Notes under the pieces: generated by a model
Told to the model about the DNA's origin: nothing
What the model saw: only the letters and a program-made list of their open reading frames with translations
Databases searched by the model: none
Translations under genes and position numbers: made by a program
Part shown: piece after piece, positions 35,343 to 44,761 of the stretch
How positions within the stretch are numbered: the first letter of the stretch is position 1
How the letters are laid out: each line of letters begins with the position of its first letter
DNA from: an uncultured Actinomyces sp.
Lineage (GTDB): Bacteria; Actinomycetota; Actinomycetes; Actinomycetales; Actinomycetaceae
Assembly: GCA_938014245.1 (NCBI GenBank)
Contig: CALLSD010000048.1
Span: 124,001 to 188,000, forward strand
Length of the DNA: 64,000 nucleotides
Direction: 5' to 3'

Positions 35343-36443
35343 TCAGTAGACCATGTGCATGGCCTGACGAACCTCGTTGAGGGTCTGTTCTGCCTGCTCG
35401 TTAGCCTTCTCATTTCCTTGGCGAAGAATGGAGAGCAGATAGCCCGGATCTGCGGCTAGTTCTTCGCGGCGAGCACGGATGGGGGCGAGCATCTCATTGA
35501 GCGCCTCGGTAACGGTTGCCTTGAGCATTCCGCCGCCGCCGTCTCCGATCCTCTCGGCGATGGCAACTGGATCTTCACCCGTAGCCAACGAAGCCAACAT
35601 CAGCAGGTTGGATACCTCGGGACGATTTTCGGGATCGTAGGTGATATGACGATCCGAATCCGTCTTCGCACGCTTCAAGATACGGGCGGTCTCATCTGCA
35701 CTCATTGCAAGCTCGATCGTGTTTCCACGCGACTTTGACATCTTTGTGCCGTCAGTTCCCAAGAGAAGGGGAGTCTCAGATAGGAGCGCATCGGGACGCG
35801 GGAAAACTGCACGCTTGGGGTCGACGCGTCCATAACGCTTGTCGAAGCGCTGAGCGATCAAACGCGTCTGCTCGATGTGGGGAAGCTGGTCTTGTCCCAC
35901 AGGAACAAGATTTGCCTTGCAGAACAAAATATCGCATGCCTGGTGAACCGGGTAGGTCAGCATCAAACCGGTCATCGCGCGTCCATCGGTTGCCTCAAGC
36001 TCAGCCTTCACCGTGGGATTGCGATGCAATTCAGACTCAGTGACCAGCGACAGGAAAGGAAGCATGAGCTGGTTGAGCGCAGGAATGGATGAGTGGTTAA
36101 AGATCGTTGTCTTTTCCGGATCGAGTCCAACCGCCAAGTAGTCGGTAACGAGGCCTAAAACGCGTTCCTCAATGGGGCCAACTGCGTCCCGGTCGGTAAT
36201 CACCTGGTAGTCGGCGACCAGAACCCAGGTGTCAATGCCACGTTCTTGAAGAAGAACGCGATTGCGCAGGGTTCCAAAGTAATGCCCCAAGTGGAGACGG
36301 CCGGTGGGGCGATCTCCAGTTAATACACGGAATCGCGAGGGATCCTGGTCGATGGCCTCTTCGATTTCCTTCGAACGCGCAATTGAACGTGCGAGGGATG
36401 CATCAGAGGTAGATTGCTCAAGTGTTTCTTCGCTGCTAGTCAC
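35343..36443 (-). CDS. trpS: Tryptophanyl-tRNA synthetase
   Basis: 366 residues. Class I signatures HLGH (residues 51-54, in GRLHLGHYFG) and KMSKS (in TKMSKSRGN) are intact. GQDQLPHIEQTR is typical of TrpRS. It charges tRNA-Trp. About 38 N-terminal residues precede the first strand (RFRVLTGDRPTG), a little more than usual. The gene lies between glgX and glgE on the same strand, an unusual guest in a glycogen operon, and may have its own promoter (TTCGCC-16-TAAACT) directly before the GTG start. Confidence 0.96.
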   Translation of the reverse strand: MTSSEETLEQSTSDASLARSIARSKEIEEAIDQDPSRFRVLTGDRPTGRLHLGHYFGTLRNRVLLQERGIDTWVLVADYQVITDRDAVGPIEERVLGLVTDYLAVGLDPEKTTIFNHSSIPALNQLMLPFLSLVTESELHRNPTVKAELEATDGRAMTGLMLTYPVHQACDILFCKANLVPVGQDQLPHIEQTRLIAQRFDKRYGRVDPKRAVFPRPDALLSETPLLLGTDGTKMSKSRGNTIELAMSADETARILKRAKTDSDRHITYDPENRPEVSNLLMLASLATGEDPVAIAERIGDGGGGMLKATVTEALNEMLAPIRARREELAADPGYLLSILRQGNEKANEQAEQTLNEVRQAMHMVY

Positions 36444-36449
36444 TAGGCC

Positions 36450-36477
36450 AGTTTAGCGTGATCACCCCTGAGGCGAA
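36450..36477 (-). promoter_or_regulatory. Candidate leaderless promoter of trpS
   Basis: On the minus strand TTCGCC (36472-36477) and TAAACT (36450-36455) are 16 bases apart. The -10 ends six bases before the GTG start and there is no ribosome-binding site, so transcription may begin at the start codon. Confidence 0.4.
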
Positions 36478-38744
36478 GACTCTACAGCAGACAGGTAGAT
36501 ATGCATGCTGAAGGGTTCCAAAGAAATAGTTTCTCCTGGTTTCTTTCGATCGAGGGAAGCCGGCAATCGTGTGGCGTCGAGCATAGAGCTAATTCCACCG
36601 TCTTTAGGGTTACCCCATGCGCTGTCGAAAACCTGAACCCATGGGCAGTCGCGGCCTTGAGGAAGAGTGACATCGCGGTCATCTGTTGTGCCGTTGAAGA
36701 CAACCAAGGCGTCGCGGCCACTGTAGGGGCTACCGGAGCGAAGCATCTGGAAAACTCGAGACTCTTGAGATCCCCAAATGTCGTCCCTCATCGGTGAACC
36801 ATCGGCGCTATACCAAGAAAGATCAGCGATGACATCGCCATGAGGATCTGTTCCTGAGAAGAAAGCCATAGGGCGAAGCGCCGGGTGAGCGCGGCGCAAG
36901 GCCAAAAGCCAACGCACTGTCTGGAGCTGGTCTTTCTGGAGTTCAGAAAGGTCCCAATCGATCCATGAGATCGGAGAATCCTGACAGTAGGCATTGTTAT
37001 TGCCAAATTGCGTACGAGAAAATTCGTCTCCTGCAACCAACATTGGAGTTCCCGAAGAGACCAACAAAGTTGCAAGTAGATTTCTCTGGCTGCGCTGACG
37101 CGCAGGAATAATGTCTTCAACAATGCCCGTTACGTCGCGGACATCGGGATCAACGCCGATGATGGGGGAGGCAATTGCCCCCTCCAAACCGTGATTCCAC
37201 GAGTTGTTGTTATCAGAGCCGTCGCGGTTTTCTTCGAGGTTTGCCAGATTGTGCTTGTGATCGAAAGCCGTCAGATCCGCCAAGGTAAAACCATCGTGGG
37301 CGGTTACGAAATTGACCGAAGCGCTGGGACCTCGCAAATGTCCCACGCCGTGACCGAAGACGTCTTGAGAACCCGACAAGCGAGTCGCAAACTCATTCGA
37401 ACCGCCGGCGCCACGCCCGCCGGCCAATGCTCGCATATCGGAGAGCCAGAAAGTGCGCACCGTATCGCGGAAACGGTCATTCCATTCACAGAATGGATCA
37501 GGGAAATTACCTGTCTGCCAGCCGCCGAGGCCGACGTCCCAGGGTTCGGCAATGAGTTTGACCTCACGAAGAATCGGATCCGCACCCATCCCGATCAGAA
37601 CGGGGTGCATCGGCGTGAAACCATTTGCAAAGCGCCCCAGGGTAGCGGCAAGGTCAAAGCGGAACCCATCGATCCCCATATTCGATACCCAATAGCGCAA
37701 TGAGTCCAGGATGAGCGAAATAACCTGGGGATTGTCCGTATTGACGGTGTTTCCAGTCCCTGTCGTATCGATGATGTGCGAGGGGTATCCCTCGGTCCGG
37801 CGGTAGTACAGGGGCGAATCAAGTCCACGGAAAGACAAGGACGGACCGGTATCACCGTTTTCACAGGTGTGGTTATAGACGACATCCAAGATGACTTCGA
37901 TACCTGCTTCATGCAGGATCGAAACCATTCCACGAAATTCATCAATGACTGCCTGAGGTCCGCGCGCACGGGCAGAAGCGCTGGCATAGGAAGGTTCGGG
38001 ACTAAAGAATGACAGAGTCGAGTATCCCCAGTAGTTCGTGAGTCCGCGTTCAACGAGGAAAGGCTCATCAGACTTTGCATGGACTGGGAGTAGCTCGACG
38101 GAAGTGACGCCAAGCTCCTTGAGATAGTGCACTGAGGCAGGGTGGGCGAGTCCTGCGTAGGTGCCGCGAAGGTTGGGGGGAACCTCCGGCATATTCTGCG
38201 TAAAACCTTTGACGTGAAGCTCATAAATGACTGTCTCGTCCAAAGGAACCTTAGGCTGGGGTGCGAGCTTGAAAGAGGTGTCGATGACCACGCTATGCGC
38301 GTTGTAAGGTGCGGAATCTGACTGCGAAGGCTCAAGCGGATAGGAAACCGGGTAGAGTTCTTCATCAACGCTGTGCGCGTAGACTTCCGGGCAAATATCG
38401 ACGCTCCCTGCAAGCCCGCGGCCATAGGGGTCAATGAGTAGCTTGTTGTAGTTGAAGAACAAGCCCGCGTCGGGATCCCAAGGTCCTTGAGCACGGAAGC
38501 CGTAGTGAGTACCGACTCCAAGACCTTCAATGTAACCGTGCCAGATTCCGTGATCAGGCCCAAGAAGGTGGTAGCGCTCTTCGCTACCGCTTTGCGGGTC
38601 GATGACGCAGAAATCTACTTGAGTCGCGCGCGTGGAGACAACAGCGACGTTAAGGCCCGATCCTGCCACTGAAACGCCCAGCTGACGATAGTGAGGATTC
38701 GGCCAGTTAACGGCACGGAACGCGTGTGTTTGTTGTTGTGACAT
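36462..38744 (-). CDS. glgX: Glycogen debranching enzyme GlgX (isoamylase type)
   Basis: About 760 residues from ATG 38744 (GAGGCGG six bases upstream); an ATG at 38780 with GAGGAG upstream would add twelve residues and is equally possible. A CBM48-like N-terminal domain (LGVSVAGSGLNVAVVS) precedes a GH13_11 catalytic domain: VIYELHVKGFT, VILDVVYNHT, nucleophile in GIDGFRFDLAATLG, acid in LIAEPWD, and FVTAHDGFTL. It removes alpha-1,6 side chains of glycogen. It is divergent from etfB, and trpS follows after 18 bases. Confidence 0.95.
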   Translation of the reverse strand: MSQQQTHAFRAVNWPNPHYRQLGVSVAGSGLNVAVVSTRATQVDFCVIDPQSGSEERYHLLGPDHGIWHGYIEGLGVGTHYGFRAQGPWDPDAGLFFNYNKLLIDPYGRGLAGSVDICPEVYAHSVDEELYPVSYPLEPSQSDSAPYNAHSVVIDTSFKLAPQPKVPLDETVIYELHVKGFTQNMPEVPPNLRGTYAGLAHPASVHYLKELGVTSVELLPVHAKSDEPFLVERGLTNYWGYSTLSFFSPEPSYASASARARGPQAVIDEFRGMVSILHEAGIEVILDVVYNHTCENGDTGPSLSFRGLDSPLYYRRTEGYPSHIIDTTGTGNTVNTDNPQVISLILDSLRYWVSNMGIDGFRFDLAATLGRFANGFTPMHPVLIGMGADPILREVKLIAEPWDVGLGGWQTGNFPDPFCEWNDRFRDTVRTFWLSDMRALAGGRGAGGSNEFATRLSGSQDVFGHGVGHLRGPSASVNFVTAHDGFTLADLTAFDHKHNLANLEENRDGSDNNNSWNHGLEGAIASPIIGVDPDVRDVTGIVEDIIPARQRSQRNLLATLLVSSGTPMLVAGDEFSRTQFGNNNAYCQDSPISWIDWDLSELQKDQLQTVRWLLALRRAHPALRPMAFFSGTDPHGDVIADLSWYSADGSPMRDDIWGSQESRVFQMLRSGSPYSGRDALVVFNGTTDDRDVTLPQGRDCPWVQVFDSAWGNPKDGGISSMLDATRLPASLDRKKPGETISLEPFSMHIYLSAVESSPQG

Positions 38745-38846
38745 TACCGCCTCTACATCTGTCATAACAGCTATAAGCATAGTCGCTCCTCTTCCTCAGC
38801 ACACTCGGAGCTGCGCGCATGAGGCCTGATATGGCACTCTGGATAC

Positions 38847-39656
38847 ATGAGGATTGCAGTGCTGGCTAAGCAAGTTCCCGATACCAGCTCGGGGCGTCGT
38901 TTTGAAGGCTCGCGTCTTGTCCGCGGTGAAGACGATGTGCTGAATGAATTTGATGAGAATGCAGTCGAGGCGGCGGCCGAGCTTGTTGCTGCTCACGGCG
39001 GTGAAGTGCTCGCTGTGAGCATGGGGCCGGAAGATGCCAGTGACGCACTGGTTCGCTGTCTTGCTCTCGGCGCCGATAGCGCATACCTCCTTTCAGACCC
39101 CTTGCTTGAAAACGCTGATGTCACAGTGACAGCGCGCGCACTCGCGGCTTTGATCTCACTTTTGGCCGAAGAAGAAGCGATCGACCTTGTTTTATGTGGC
39201 ATGGCGGCATCCGATGCAATGACCTCGATGCTCCCGGCAGCACTTGCCGCTGTCATGAATGTTCCTTTGGTATCTCAGGTTCGTGAATTGACAGTTGATC
39301 CCGATAGCGCTCATGTCCAAGCACTGCGCAGCGTGGATGGTGCTGATGAAACTTTGCGCGCGCCCCTTCCGGCAGTTATCTCTGTGACGGATCAGCTCAA
39401 TGAGCCGCGATTCCCCGGCTTCAAGGACTTGAAGGCGGCACGCATGAAGCCCCTCGTTCAGGCTGAACTGGATGACGTTGCTGGCTACGATCCCAGTGGA
39501 CGCCTCTCCGAATTGGTCTCAGGAGCTCGCTTTGAGATGCCTTTGAGTGTTGTCTCGATGACAGAACATAATCGCGGCGGCTCTGGTGAGGTCTTCACCG
39601 ATACCGGGGACGGCGGGACGCGTCTGGCTGAGTTCATTGAGGAGAAGATGAAATGA
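38847..39656 (+). CDS. etfB: Electron transfer flavoprotein subunit beta
   Basis: 269 residues. The N-terminus MRIAVLAKQVPDT and the segment VLCGMAASDAMTSMLPAALAA are typical of EtfB. The protein pairs with EtfA to carry electrons, commonly from acyl-CoA or similar dehydrogenases, but no dehydrogenase or quinone oxidoreductase is next to it. The ETF signature VRELTVDPDSAHVQALRSVDG is present. Its stop overlaps the etfA start by four bases. Confidence 0.94.
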   Translation: MRIAVLAKQVPDTSSGRRFEGSRLVRGEDDVLNEFDENAVEAAAELVAAHGGEVLAVSMGPEDASDALVRCLALGADSAYLLSDPLLENADVTVTARALAALISLLAEEEAIDLVLCGMAASDAMTSMLPAALAAVMNVPLVSQVRELTVDPDSAHVQALRSVDGADETLRAPLPAVISVTDQLNEPRFPGFKDLKAARMKPLVQAELDDVAGYDPSGRLSELVSGARFEMPLSVVSMTEHNRGGSGEVFTDTGDGGTRLAEFIEEKMK

Positions 39657-40645
39657 GCACTTGTCTTAAGGACGCGATTGTCGTCATCGATTGTTTGGAT
39701 ACCGCTTCGCTGGGTTCGCGTTACCGCGACATGATTGCCCAGGCACATGAGTGCGCCGAAGCTGTCCACGCGATTGTTGTCTCTCAGGAAGAGCGCGAGT
39801 CTTTGCGCGAAGAACTTGGCCGCCTCGGTGTTTCTTCCTGTGTTTTTCTTCAGGTGAATGAGTCGGCAGTGACTGCCTCGGCACTTTCCCCTGCACTTGC
39901 GTCGGCTTACTCGCGTTTCGGCAACCCGCAGGCCCCGCTTCTTTTTGCTTCGCGTTTCCTTGACCGTGAGTGCGCAGCTTCGCTTGCGATCACTTTGGGA
40001 GGCTGCGCGATTGCCGAGGCCGTGGCCCTTCGCGTGGAAGACGGACGCTTGTGTGCGACCACGGATGCCTTGGGGGGGACATGGCGTGCAGAGATTGCGA
40101 CGCACAGCGCTCCAGCGTGCGTGTGCGTGCGTTCTCGTGGATTGGAAGTAACAGCCGAGGAAAGCGAATGCGTCGAGCTCGCTACTGAAGTCGTGGAACC
40201 CGATACTACGCATACGCTCGTTATTGAGCGGGTTGAATCCAGCTCAGATGGGCGTCCCAATGTCACTGACGCGCAGGTCGTTGTCGTTGGTGGTCGTGGT
40301 GCTGGTAATGACTGGTCTCTTGTTGAAGATCTCGCTGATGTCCTGGGCGCTGGAATTGGCGCGACCCGCGACGCTGTTGACGAAGGCTGGGCTCGTCGCA
40401 GCGCGCAAATCGGTCAAACCGGTCTCACGATTGCTCCCAAGCTCTACATTTCACTCGGAGTCTCGGGCGCGATTCATCACACAGTGGGGATTATGTCTTC
40501 GCAAACGATCGTTGCAATCTGTGATGACCCCGATGCGCCGATCTTCGAACTCGCGGACTTTGGCGTAGTGGGCGATATGTACGAAATCGTTCCCCAGGCT
40601 CTGGAACACTTGCGCGCATGGCAGGCATCTAGAGCCGACAACTAG
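39653..40645 (+). CDS. etfA: Electron transfer flavoprotein subunit alpha
   Basis: 330 residues. The C-terminal FAD-binding domain has VVVGGRGAGNDWSLVEDLADVLGAGIGATRDAVDEGW, split over residues 210-246, and the signature IGQTGLTIAPKLYISLGVSGAIHH at about 252-275. The N-terminal domain is poorly conserved, as usual for EtfA. Coupled to etfB by an ATGA overlap. The cysteine desulfurase gene follows after 12 bases, an arrangement (etfBA-iscS-mnmA) seen in several actinobacteria. Confidence 0.94.
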   Translation: MSTCLKDAIVVIDCLDTASLGSRYRDMIAQAHECAEAVHAIVVSQEERESLREELGRLGVSSCVFLQVNESAVTASALSPALASAYSRFGNPQAPLLFASRFLDRECAASLAITLGGCAIAEAVALRVEDGRLCATTDALGGTWRAEIATHSAPACVCVRSRGLEVTAEESECVELATEVVEPDTTHTLVIERVESSSDGRPNVTDAQVVVVGGRGAGNDWSLVEDLADVLGAGIGATRDAVDEGWARRSAQIGQTGLTIAPKLYISLGVSGAIHHTVGIMSSQTIVAICDDPDAPIFELADFGVVGDMYEIVPQALEHLRAWQASRADN

Positions 40646-40657
40646 TGAAAGACACAC

Positions 40658-41851
40658 GTGTCGCATTACCTTGATCACGCGGGATCAGCGCCTCTGGCCC
40701 CTGGTGTTTGTGAAGCATGGCTCCATGCCCAAGAATCGCTGAGTGAGCGCCCGGGGAATCCGTCTGCGCTACATGCCGGTGGTCGCGCTGCGCGCAGGAT
40801 GCTTGAGGATGCGCGAGAACGTGCAAGCGCTGCCCTTGGTGCCGAGCGCGCGGAGCTCGTCTTTACGTCGGGGGCAACAGAATCTGATGCTCTTGCACTC
40901 CTTGGGGCTTCTCGGGGAATGCGAGACAAAGATGCGTTGCGCAGCGATGTGTGGATCTCACGCCTTGAACACGATGCGGTGAGCGAACAATCTGAAGTGC
41001 TGGGGCGTGAGGGCTTTGACATTCGCAAGTTTGATGTCGATTCACGAGGCATGACGACACTTAAGAATTTGCATGAAAACCCGGAGGCTCTTCAACGCGC
41101 CGCCCTCATGTCTCTGACTTGGGTGTGTTCTGAAGTGGGGAGTATTCAACCGATTGGGGAGTTAACAGAGTTCGTCCGGTCACACTCAGAGGACACGGTT
41201 GCCCCGCTCCTTCACTCTGATGCAGCGCAGGCAATTGGATACTGCGATGTCAATTTCGGGCAGAGCGGTCTCGATCTCCTGACAGTGGGCGGACACAAGG
41301 TTGGGGCCCCTGTCGGCACCGGCGCATTGCTTGTTCGCCGGGGAGTGAAGGTCGTCACCGATCGCCCTGGTGGAGGACACGAAAGGGGGATCCGATCGGG
41401 TACCCCAGATGTTGCTGGCGCATGTGCACTGGCAACTGCGCTGGAATACGCAGTCGCACACCGCCTCGAACGCGTTCAGAGGGCAGAAGAACTTCGTCGC
41501 CGTCTCCTTGCTGGTCTTCCCTCTGGCGTGCGCTTGACGGTAGATCCCCACGCGGCCTCGGCGGCAATTATCCACTTGATGATCCCGACTCACCATCCAG
41601 AAGCGGTCCTTTTAGCAATGGATATGGCAGGCGTTGACGTCTCGGCTGGATCGGCGTGCCACGCCGGTGTTTCGCGGCCTTCAAGAATCGTCATGGAACT
41701 GGGGTACGACGAAAACCAGGCTCTGGGGGTGCTGCGAGTGTCGACGGGAATTGAAACTCAGGCAGAAGATATCGATGCTTTCTTGACTGCACTTCCCGCA
41801 GCCATTCGAGCCGGGCAAGCCTTGGACGAGCGAGAGGGAACAGGCGCATGA
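40658..41851 (+). CDS. Cysteine desulfurase (NifS/IscS-like)
   Basis: 397 residues from GTG 40658. The PLP-binding lysine is Lys214 in LLTVGGHKVGAPVG. The active-site cysteine is Cys334 in DVSAGSACHAGVSRPSRI, in a group I-type loop. It removes sulfur from cysteine and passes it on as a persulfide. The neighbour mnmA, which starts inside its stop codon, is the likely acceptor, for 2-thiouridine in tRNA. It may also serve iron-sulfur cluster assembly. Confidence 0.93.
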   Translation: MSHYLDHAGSAPLAPGVCEAWLHAQESLSERPGNPSALHAGGRAARRMLEDARERASAALGAERAELVFTSGATESDALALLGASRGMRDKDALRSDVWISRLEHDAVSEQSEVLGREGFDIRKFDVDSRGMTTLKNLHENPEALQRAALMSLTWVCSEVGSIQPIGELTEFVRSHSEDTVAPLLHSDAAQAIGYCDVNFGQSGLDLLTVGGHKVGAPVGTGALLVRRGVKVVTDRPGGGHERGIRSGTPDVAGACALATALEYAVAHRLERVQRAEELRRRLLAGLPSGVRLTVDPHAASAAIIHLMIPTHHPEAVLLAMDMAGVDVSAGSACHAGVSRPSRIVMELGYDENQALGVLRVSTGIETQAEDIDAFLTALPAAIRAGQALDEREGTGA

Positions 41852-43026
41852 GGGTCTTAGCTGCTCTTTCAGGTGGAGTTGATTCTGCAGTCGCAGCTGC
41901 AAAAGCTGTAGAAGCAGGTCACGAGGTAGTCGGTGTCCACATGGCGCTTTCCTCTCAGCCTCAAGAGTGCCGCCTTGGCTCACGCGGCTGTTGCTCCGTT
42001 GAAGACGCGGCAGATGCTGCGCGCGCAGCTGAGATTATGGGGATTCCCTTCTACGTGTGGGATCTGGCTGAAGAGTTTGAGCAGACAGTGATCACCGACT
42101 TCGTTGAGCAGTACGCGGCCGGGCACACCCCGAATCCCTGCGTGCGATGCAATGAGTTTGTGAAGTTTAGAGAGCTTGCGCAGCGCGCGCGGGCGCTTGG
42201 CTTTGACGCAGTCTGTACGGGACACTACGCGCGGATTATTGAAGGGCCGAATGGGCCGCAGCTGCACCGAGGCAAAGACGAAGCGAAGGACCAATCCTAC
42301 GTCTTGGCAATTATGGGACCGCAGGAACTACCACGCGTGATCTTCCCGTTGGGCGAGGCGCCTTCGAAAGCCTGGGTGCGTTCAGAAGCTGAAAGAATGG
42401 GGTTGGGGGTTTCCAACAAGCCCGATTCTTACGATATCTGTTTCATCCCCGATGGAGATACCCAAGGCTTCCTCAAGTCTCATCTGGGCTCAAAGCCCGG
42501 AGAAATCGTCGATACCGATGGGCAAGTTGTTGGCCGCCACGAAGGGTACTGGAATTTCACGGTCGGTCAGCGTCGTGGTTTGAACTTAGGGAATCCGGCT
42601 GCAGACGGTCGACCTCGGTATGTGGTGGAAACACGCCCCGAGACCAATCAAGTGATTGTTGGCGCTTCAGAACTCTTGTCGGTGGACCGTATCACTTGCT
42701 CGGATATCGTCTGGCTAGCAAACGACGATCAGGGAGACGTTGACGAGGCCGCGACGAGTGCCTTTGGCACATCGATCGGGGAGCGGAGCCTGGGCGAGGT
42801 TGACGAGCGTGTGCTCACCGCGCAGATCCGTGCCCACGGCACGCCCAGCGTTGTCACCTCTGTCCAGCGCTTCGGGGAAGAGGAAGAAAAGCTTGCGCTC
42901 TCCCTCGCGCTGCCAATTCGTGGCGTGGCAGCTGGGCAGTCCATGGTTCTGTATCGGGGAACTCGCGTGATTGCCGAGGCGACAATTGAACGTGCAAACC
43001 GTGGTGAGGGAAGCGTGGCCTCCTAG
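41848..43026 (+). CDS. mnmA: tRNA-specific 2-thiouridylase MnmA
   Basis: 392 residues. The PP-loop SGGVDSAVAA is at residues 9-18. The catalytic cysteines are in NPCVRCNEFVKF and in DSYDICFIPDGD. The central domain QRRGLNLGNPAADGRPRYVVE and a C-terminal barrel follow. It inserts sulfur into the wobble uridine of tRNA-Lys, Glu and Gln. Coupled to the cysteine desulfurase by ATGA. A tRNA-Leu gene on the opposite strand begins 23 bases after the stop. Confidence 0.95.
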   Translation: MRVLAALSGGVDSAVAAAKAVEAGHEVVGVHMALSSQPQECRLGSRGCCSVEDAADAARAAEIMGIPFYVWDLAEEFEQTVITDFVEQYAAGHTPNPCVRCNEFVKFRELAQRARALGFDAVCTGHYARIIEGPNGPQLHRGKDEAKDQSYVLAIMGPQELPRVIFPLGEAPSKAWVRSEAERMGLGVSNKPDSYDICFIPDGDTQGFLKSHLGSKPGEIVDTDGQVVGRHEGYWNFTVGQRRGLNLGNPAADGRPRYVVETRPETNQVIVGASELLSVDRITCSDIVWLANDDQGDVDEAATSAFGTSIGERSLGEVDERVLTAQIRAHGTPSVVTSVQRFGEEEEKLALSLALPIRGVAAGQSMVLYRGTRVIAEATIERANRGEGSVAS

Positions 43027-43048
43027 GGGAGGCGCGGGAATTTATCAG

Positions 43049-43129
<81 letters not shown>

Positions 43130-43219
43130 AACACTCCGAGTTTACCTTATCGATGGTGCGATGCACTCCTCGAAGCACTACGCGAGCATGGGGCCTCTCT
43201 CACGACTAAGCTCGTCGCT

Positions 43220-43696
43220 ATGGCTCAACTTCACGTAGGGGACAAGGCTCCCGACTTCACGCTCGAAACCACGCAGGGAACTCTTTCTTTGCACGACCTC
43301 TTAGGACGGGCTCGCGTCGGAGTCATCGTCTATTTCTATCCCAAGGCCTCGACACCCGGGTGTACAAAGGAAGCATGTGATTTTAGGGATCACTTCAATT
43401 CTTTTAAGGCACAGGGCTACGAAGTCATTGGCGTCAGCGCCGATTCAATGAAAGCCCTCGAAAACTTTTCGCAGAAACAGTCTTTGAACTTTCCTTTGGC
43501 CTCGGACCCGGATAAGACAATGCTTGCCGAGTGGGGAGCGTGGGGAGAAAAGAAGAACTACGGCAAGATCTTCTTGGGCATTATTCGCTCAACCATCGTT
43601 CTTGACACCAGCGGCGTCGTCACGCATGCCCTGTATAACGTCAAGGCAACCGGCCATGTTGCCCGCTTGCGCAGAGACCTCGGTCTTGATGACTAA
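43220..43696 (+). CDS. bcp: Thioredoxin-dependent thiol peroxidase (Bcp/PrxQ)
   Basis: 158 residues. The peroxidatic cysteine is Cys48 and the resolving cysteine Cys53 (ASTPGCTKEACDF), the five-residue spacing that defines PrxQ. The N-terminus VGDKAPDFTLETTQGTLSL is typical. It reduces hydrogen peroxide and organic peroxides with electrons from thioredoxin. TAAGCT seven bases before the ATG and the lack of a ribosome site suggest a nearly leaderless mRNA. A perfect 18-bp terminator follows. Confidence 0.95.
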   Translation: MAQLHVGDKAPDFTLETTQGTLSLHDLLGRARVGVIVYFYPKASTPGCTKEACDFRDHFNSFKAQGYEVIGVSADSMKALENFSQKQSLNFPLASDPDKTMLAEWGAWGEKKNYGKIFLGIIRSTIVLDTSGVVTHALYNVKATGHVARLRRDLGLDD

Positions 43697-43697
43697 G

Positions 43698-43743
43698 TAG
43701 AAATCGGGCCAAACCGCTTCGTCGTGGTTTGGCCCGATTTCTA
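43698..43743. terminator. Intrinsic terminator between bcp and the HTH gene
   Basis: TAGAAATCGGGCCAAACC (43698-43715) pairs perfectly with GGTTTGGCCCGATTTCTA (43726-43743). The two flanking genes converge on it. Confidence 0.85.
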
Positions 43744-43843
43744 TTTGTGATGAGGGATGAATGACTGCGGAGCGCGGTGCGCCGTTGAACCCCACTCCGC
43801 AGCCGGCTCTTGTAGATGAGCTGCGAAGGTGAGCGTGTCGCGG

Positions 43844-44398
43844 TCACAGTGAGGTTGCTTGGATCTCCGGATCAAATAGCGGGACCGGGGAAGGACGGCG
43901 TTCTTCGGCGGTTGCGAAGGACTCAGCAGCACCAACGAGGGTGTGCAGGTCGTGCCCTTCGAGCATCCACTGTGCCGGGGTCGTCTGATCAAGTACCTCG
44001 AGGGGACGTTGGAACCACGAAGCAGCGGTGAGCTGGTGAACCCGACCGCGCAGGCGACCGAGAACATCCGACATATCGTCAATGACGGAGTGATTGGCCA
44101 TAAGCTGCCACGTGGGGTAGTACCAGATTGTTGAAGGAGATTGGACTGCAAGAATGCGATTGGTTCGCACAGCCTTGTTGATTCCTTGACGCGAAATTCC
44201 AAGCCAAGCAACGATGTCGGATGTGGTACACACAGGGCCGACGAGTTCGTGAAGGCCTGGGCGGGGATCTGTCATTGAACGGACCAGATGAGTGGCCTGC
44301 TCGACGATATCGGGAGTAATGACGGTACGGCGACGAGCACTTAACTGTTGTTCAATCGATGCGAGCAGATCCTTCTCTGAAGAAGTGAGACGACGCAT
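43844..44398 (-). CDS. HTH protein of unknown role (DNA-binding or antitoxin-like)
   Basis: 184 residues from ATG 44398, with GGAG seven bases upstream. Reading is open further, but that part runs through a tRNA-Lys gene and is not coding. A helix-turn-helix at about residues 50-85 (TTSDIVAWLGISRQGINKAVRTNRILAV) is followed by WYYPTWQL and a helical C-terminal domain. This layout resembles single-gene HTH proteins with a C-terminal domain of the Xre/MbcA type, but the resemblance is weak. There is no toxin-like partner. Convergent with bcp and just downstream of two tRNA-Lys genes. Confidence 0.65.
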   Translation of the reverse strand: MRRLTSSEKDLLASIEQQLSARRRTVITPDIVEQATHLVRSMTDPRPGLHELVGPVCTTSDIVAWLGISRQGINKAVRTNRILAVQSPSTIWYYPTWQLMANHSVIDDMSDVLGRLRGRVHQLTAASWFQRPLEVLDQTTPAQWMLEGHDLHTLVGAAESFATAEERRPSPVPLFDPEIQATSL

Positions 44399-44475
44399 GA
44401 GATGCTCCGAGGGGGGTGAGTAGGGCACAGATACGCAAAGAGGTACCCGGCCATTGGCGCCGCCTCGGCAATGGG

Positions 44476-44548
<73 letters not shown>

Positions 44549-44591
44549 TTCAGTTATGTGTTTACAGTAGCACACAAGTGAACGTACTGTG

Positions 44592-44664
<73 letters not shown>

Positions 44665-44749
44665 TTTGTCCTAAGGACAAGAAAGTAGATTACATACTAA
44701 TGACGCCATGCGCAAATCATGCCGGGGCCGAATTTTGAGTACGAGGCTG

Positions 44750-44761
44750 TAGGCTAGGGGA
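44750..44761 (+). promoter_or_regulatory. Candidate leaderless -10 box of the DtxR-like gene
   Basis: TAGGCT (44750-44755) ends six bases before the GTG at 44762. No -35 box is convincing. The same layout is seen for trpS and the HTH gene at 62885. Confidence 0.35.
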
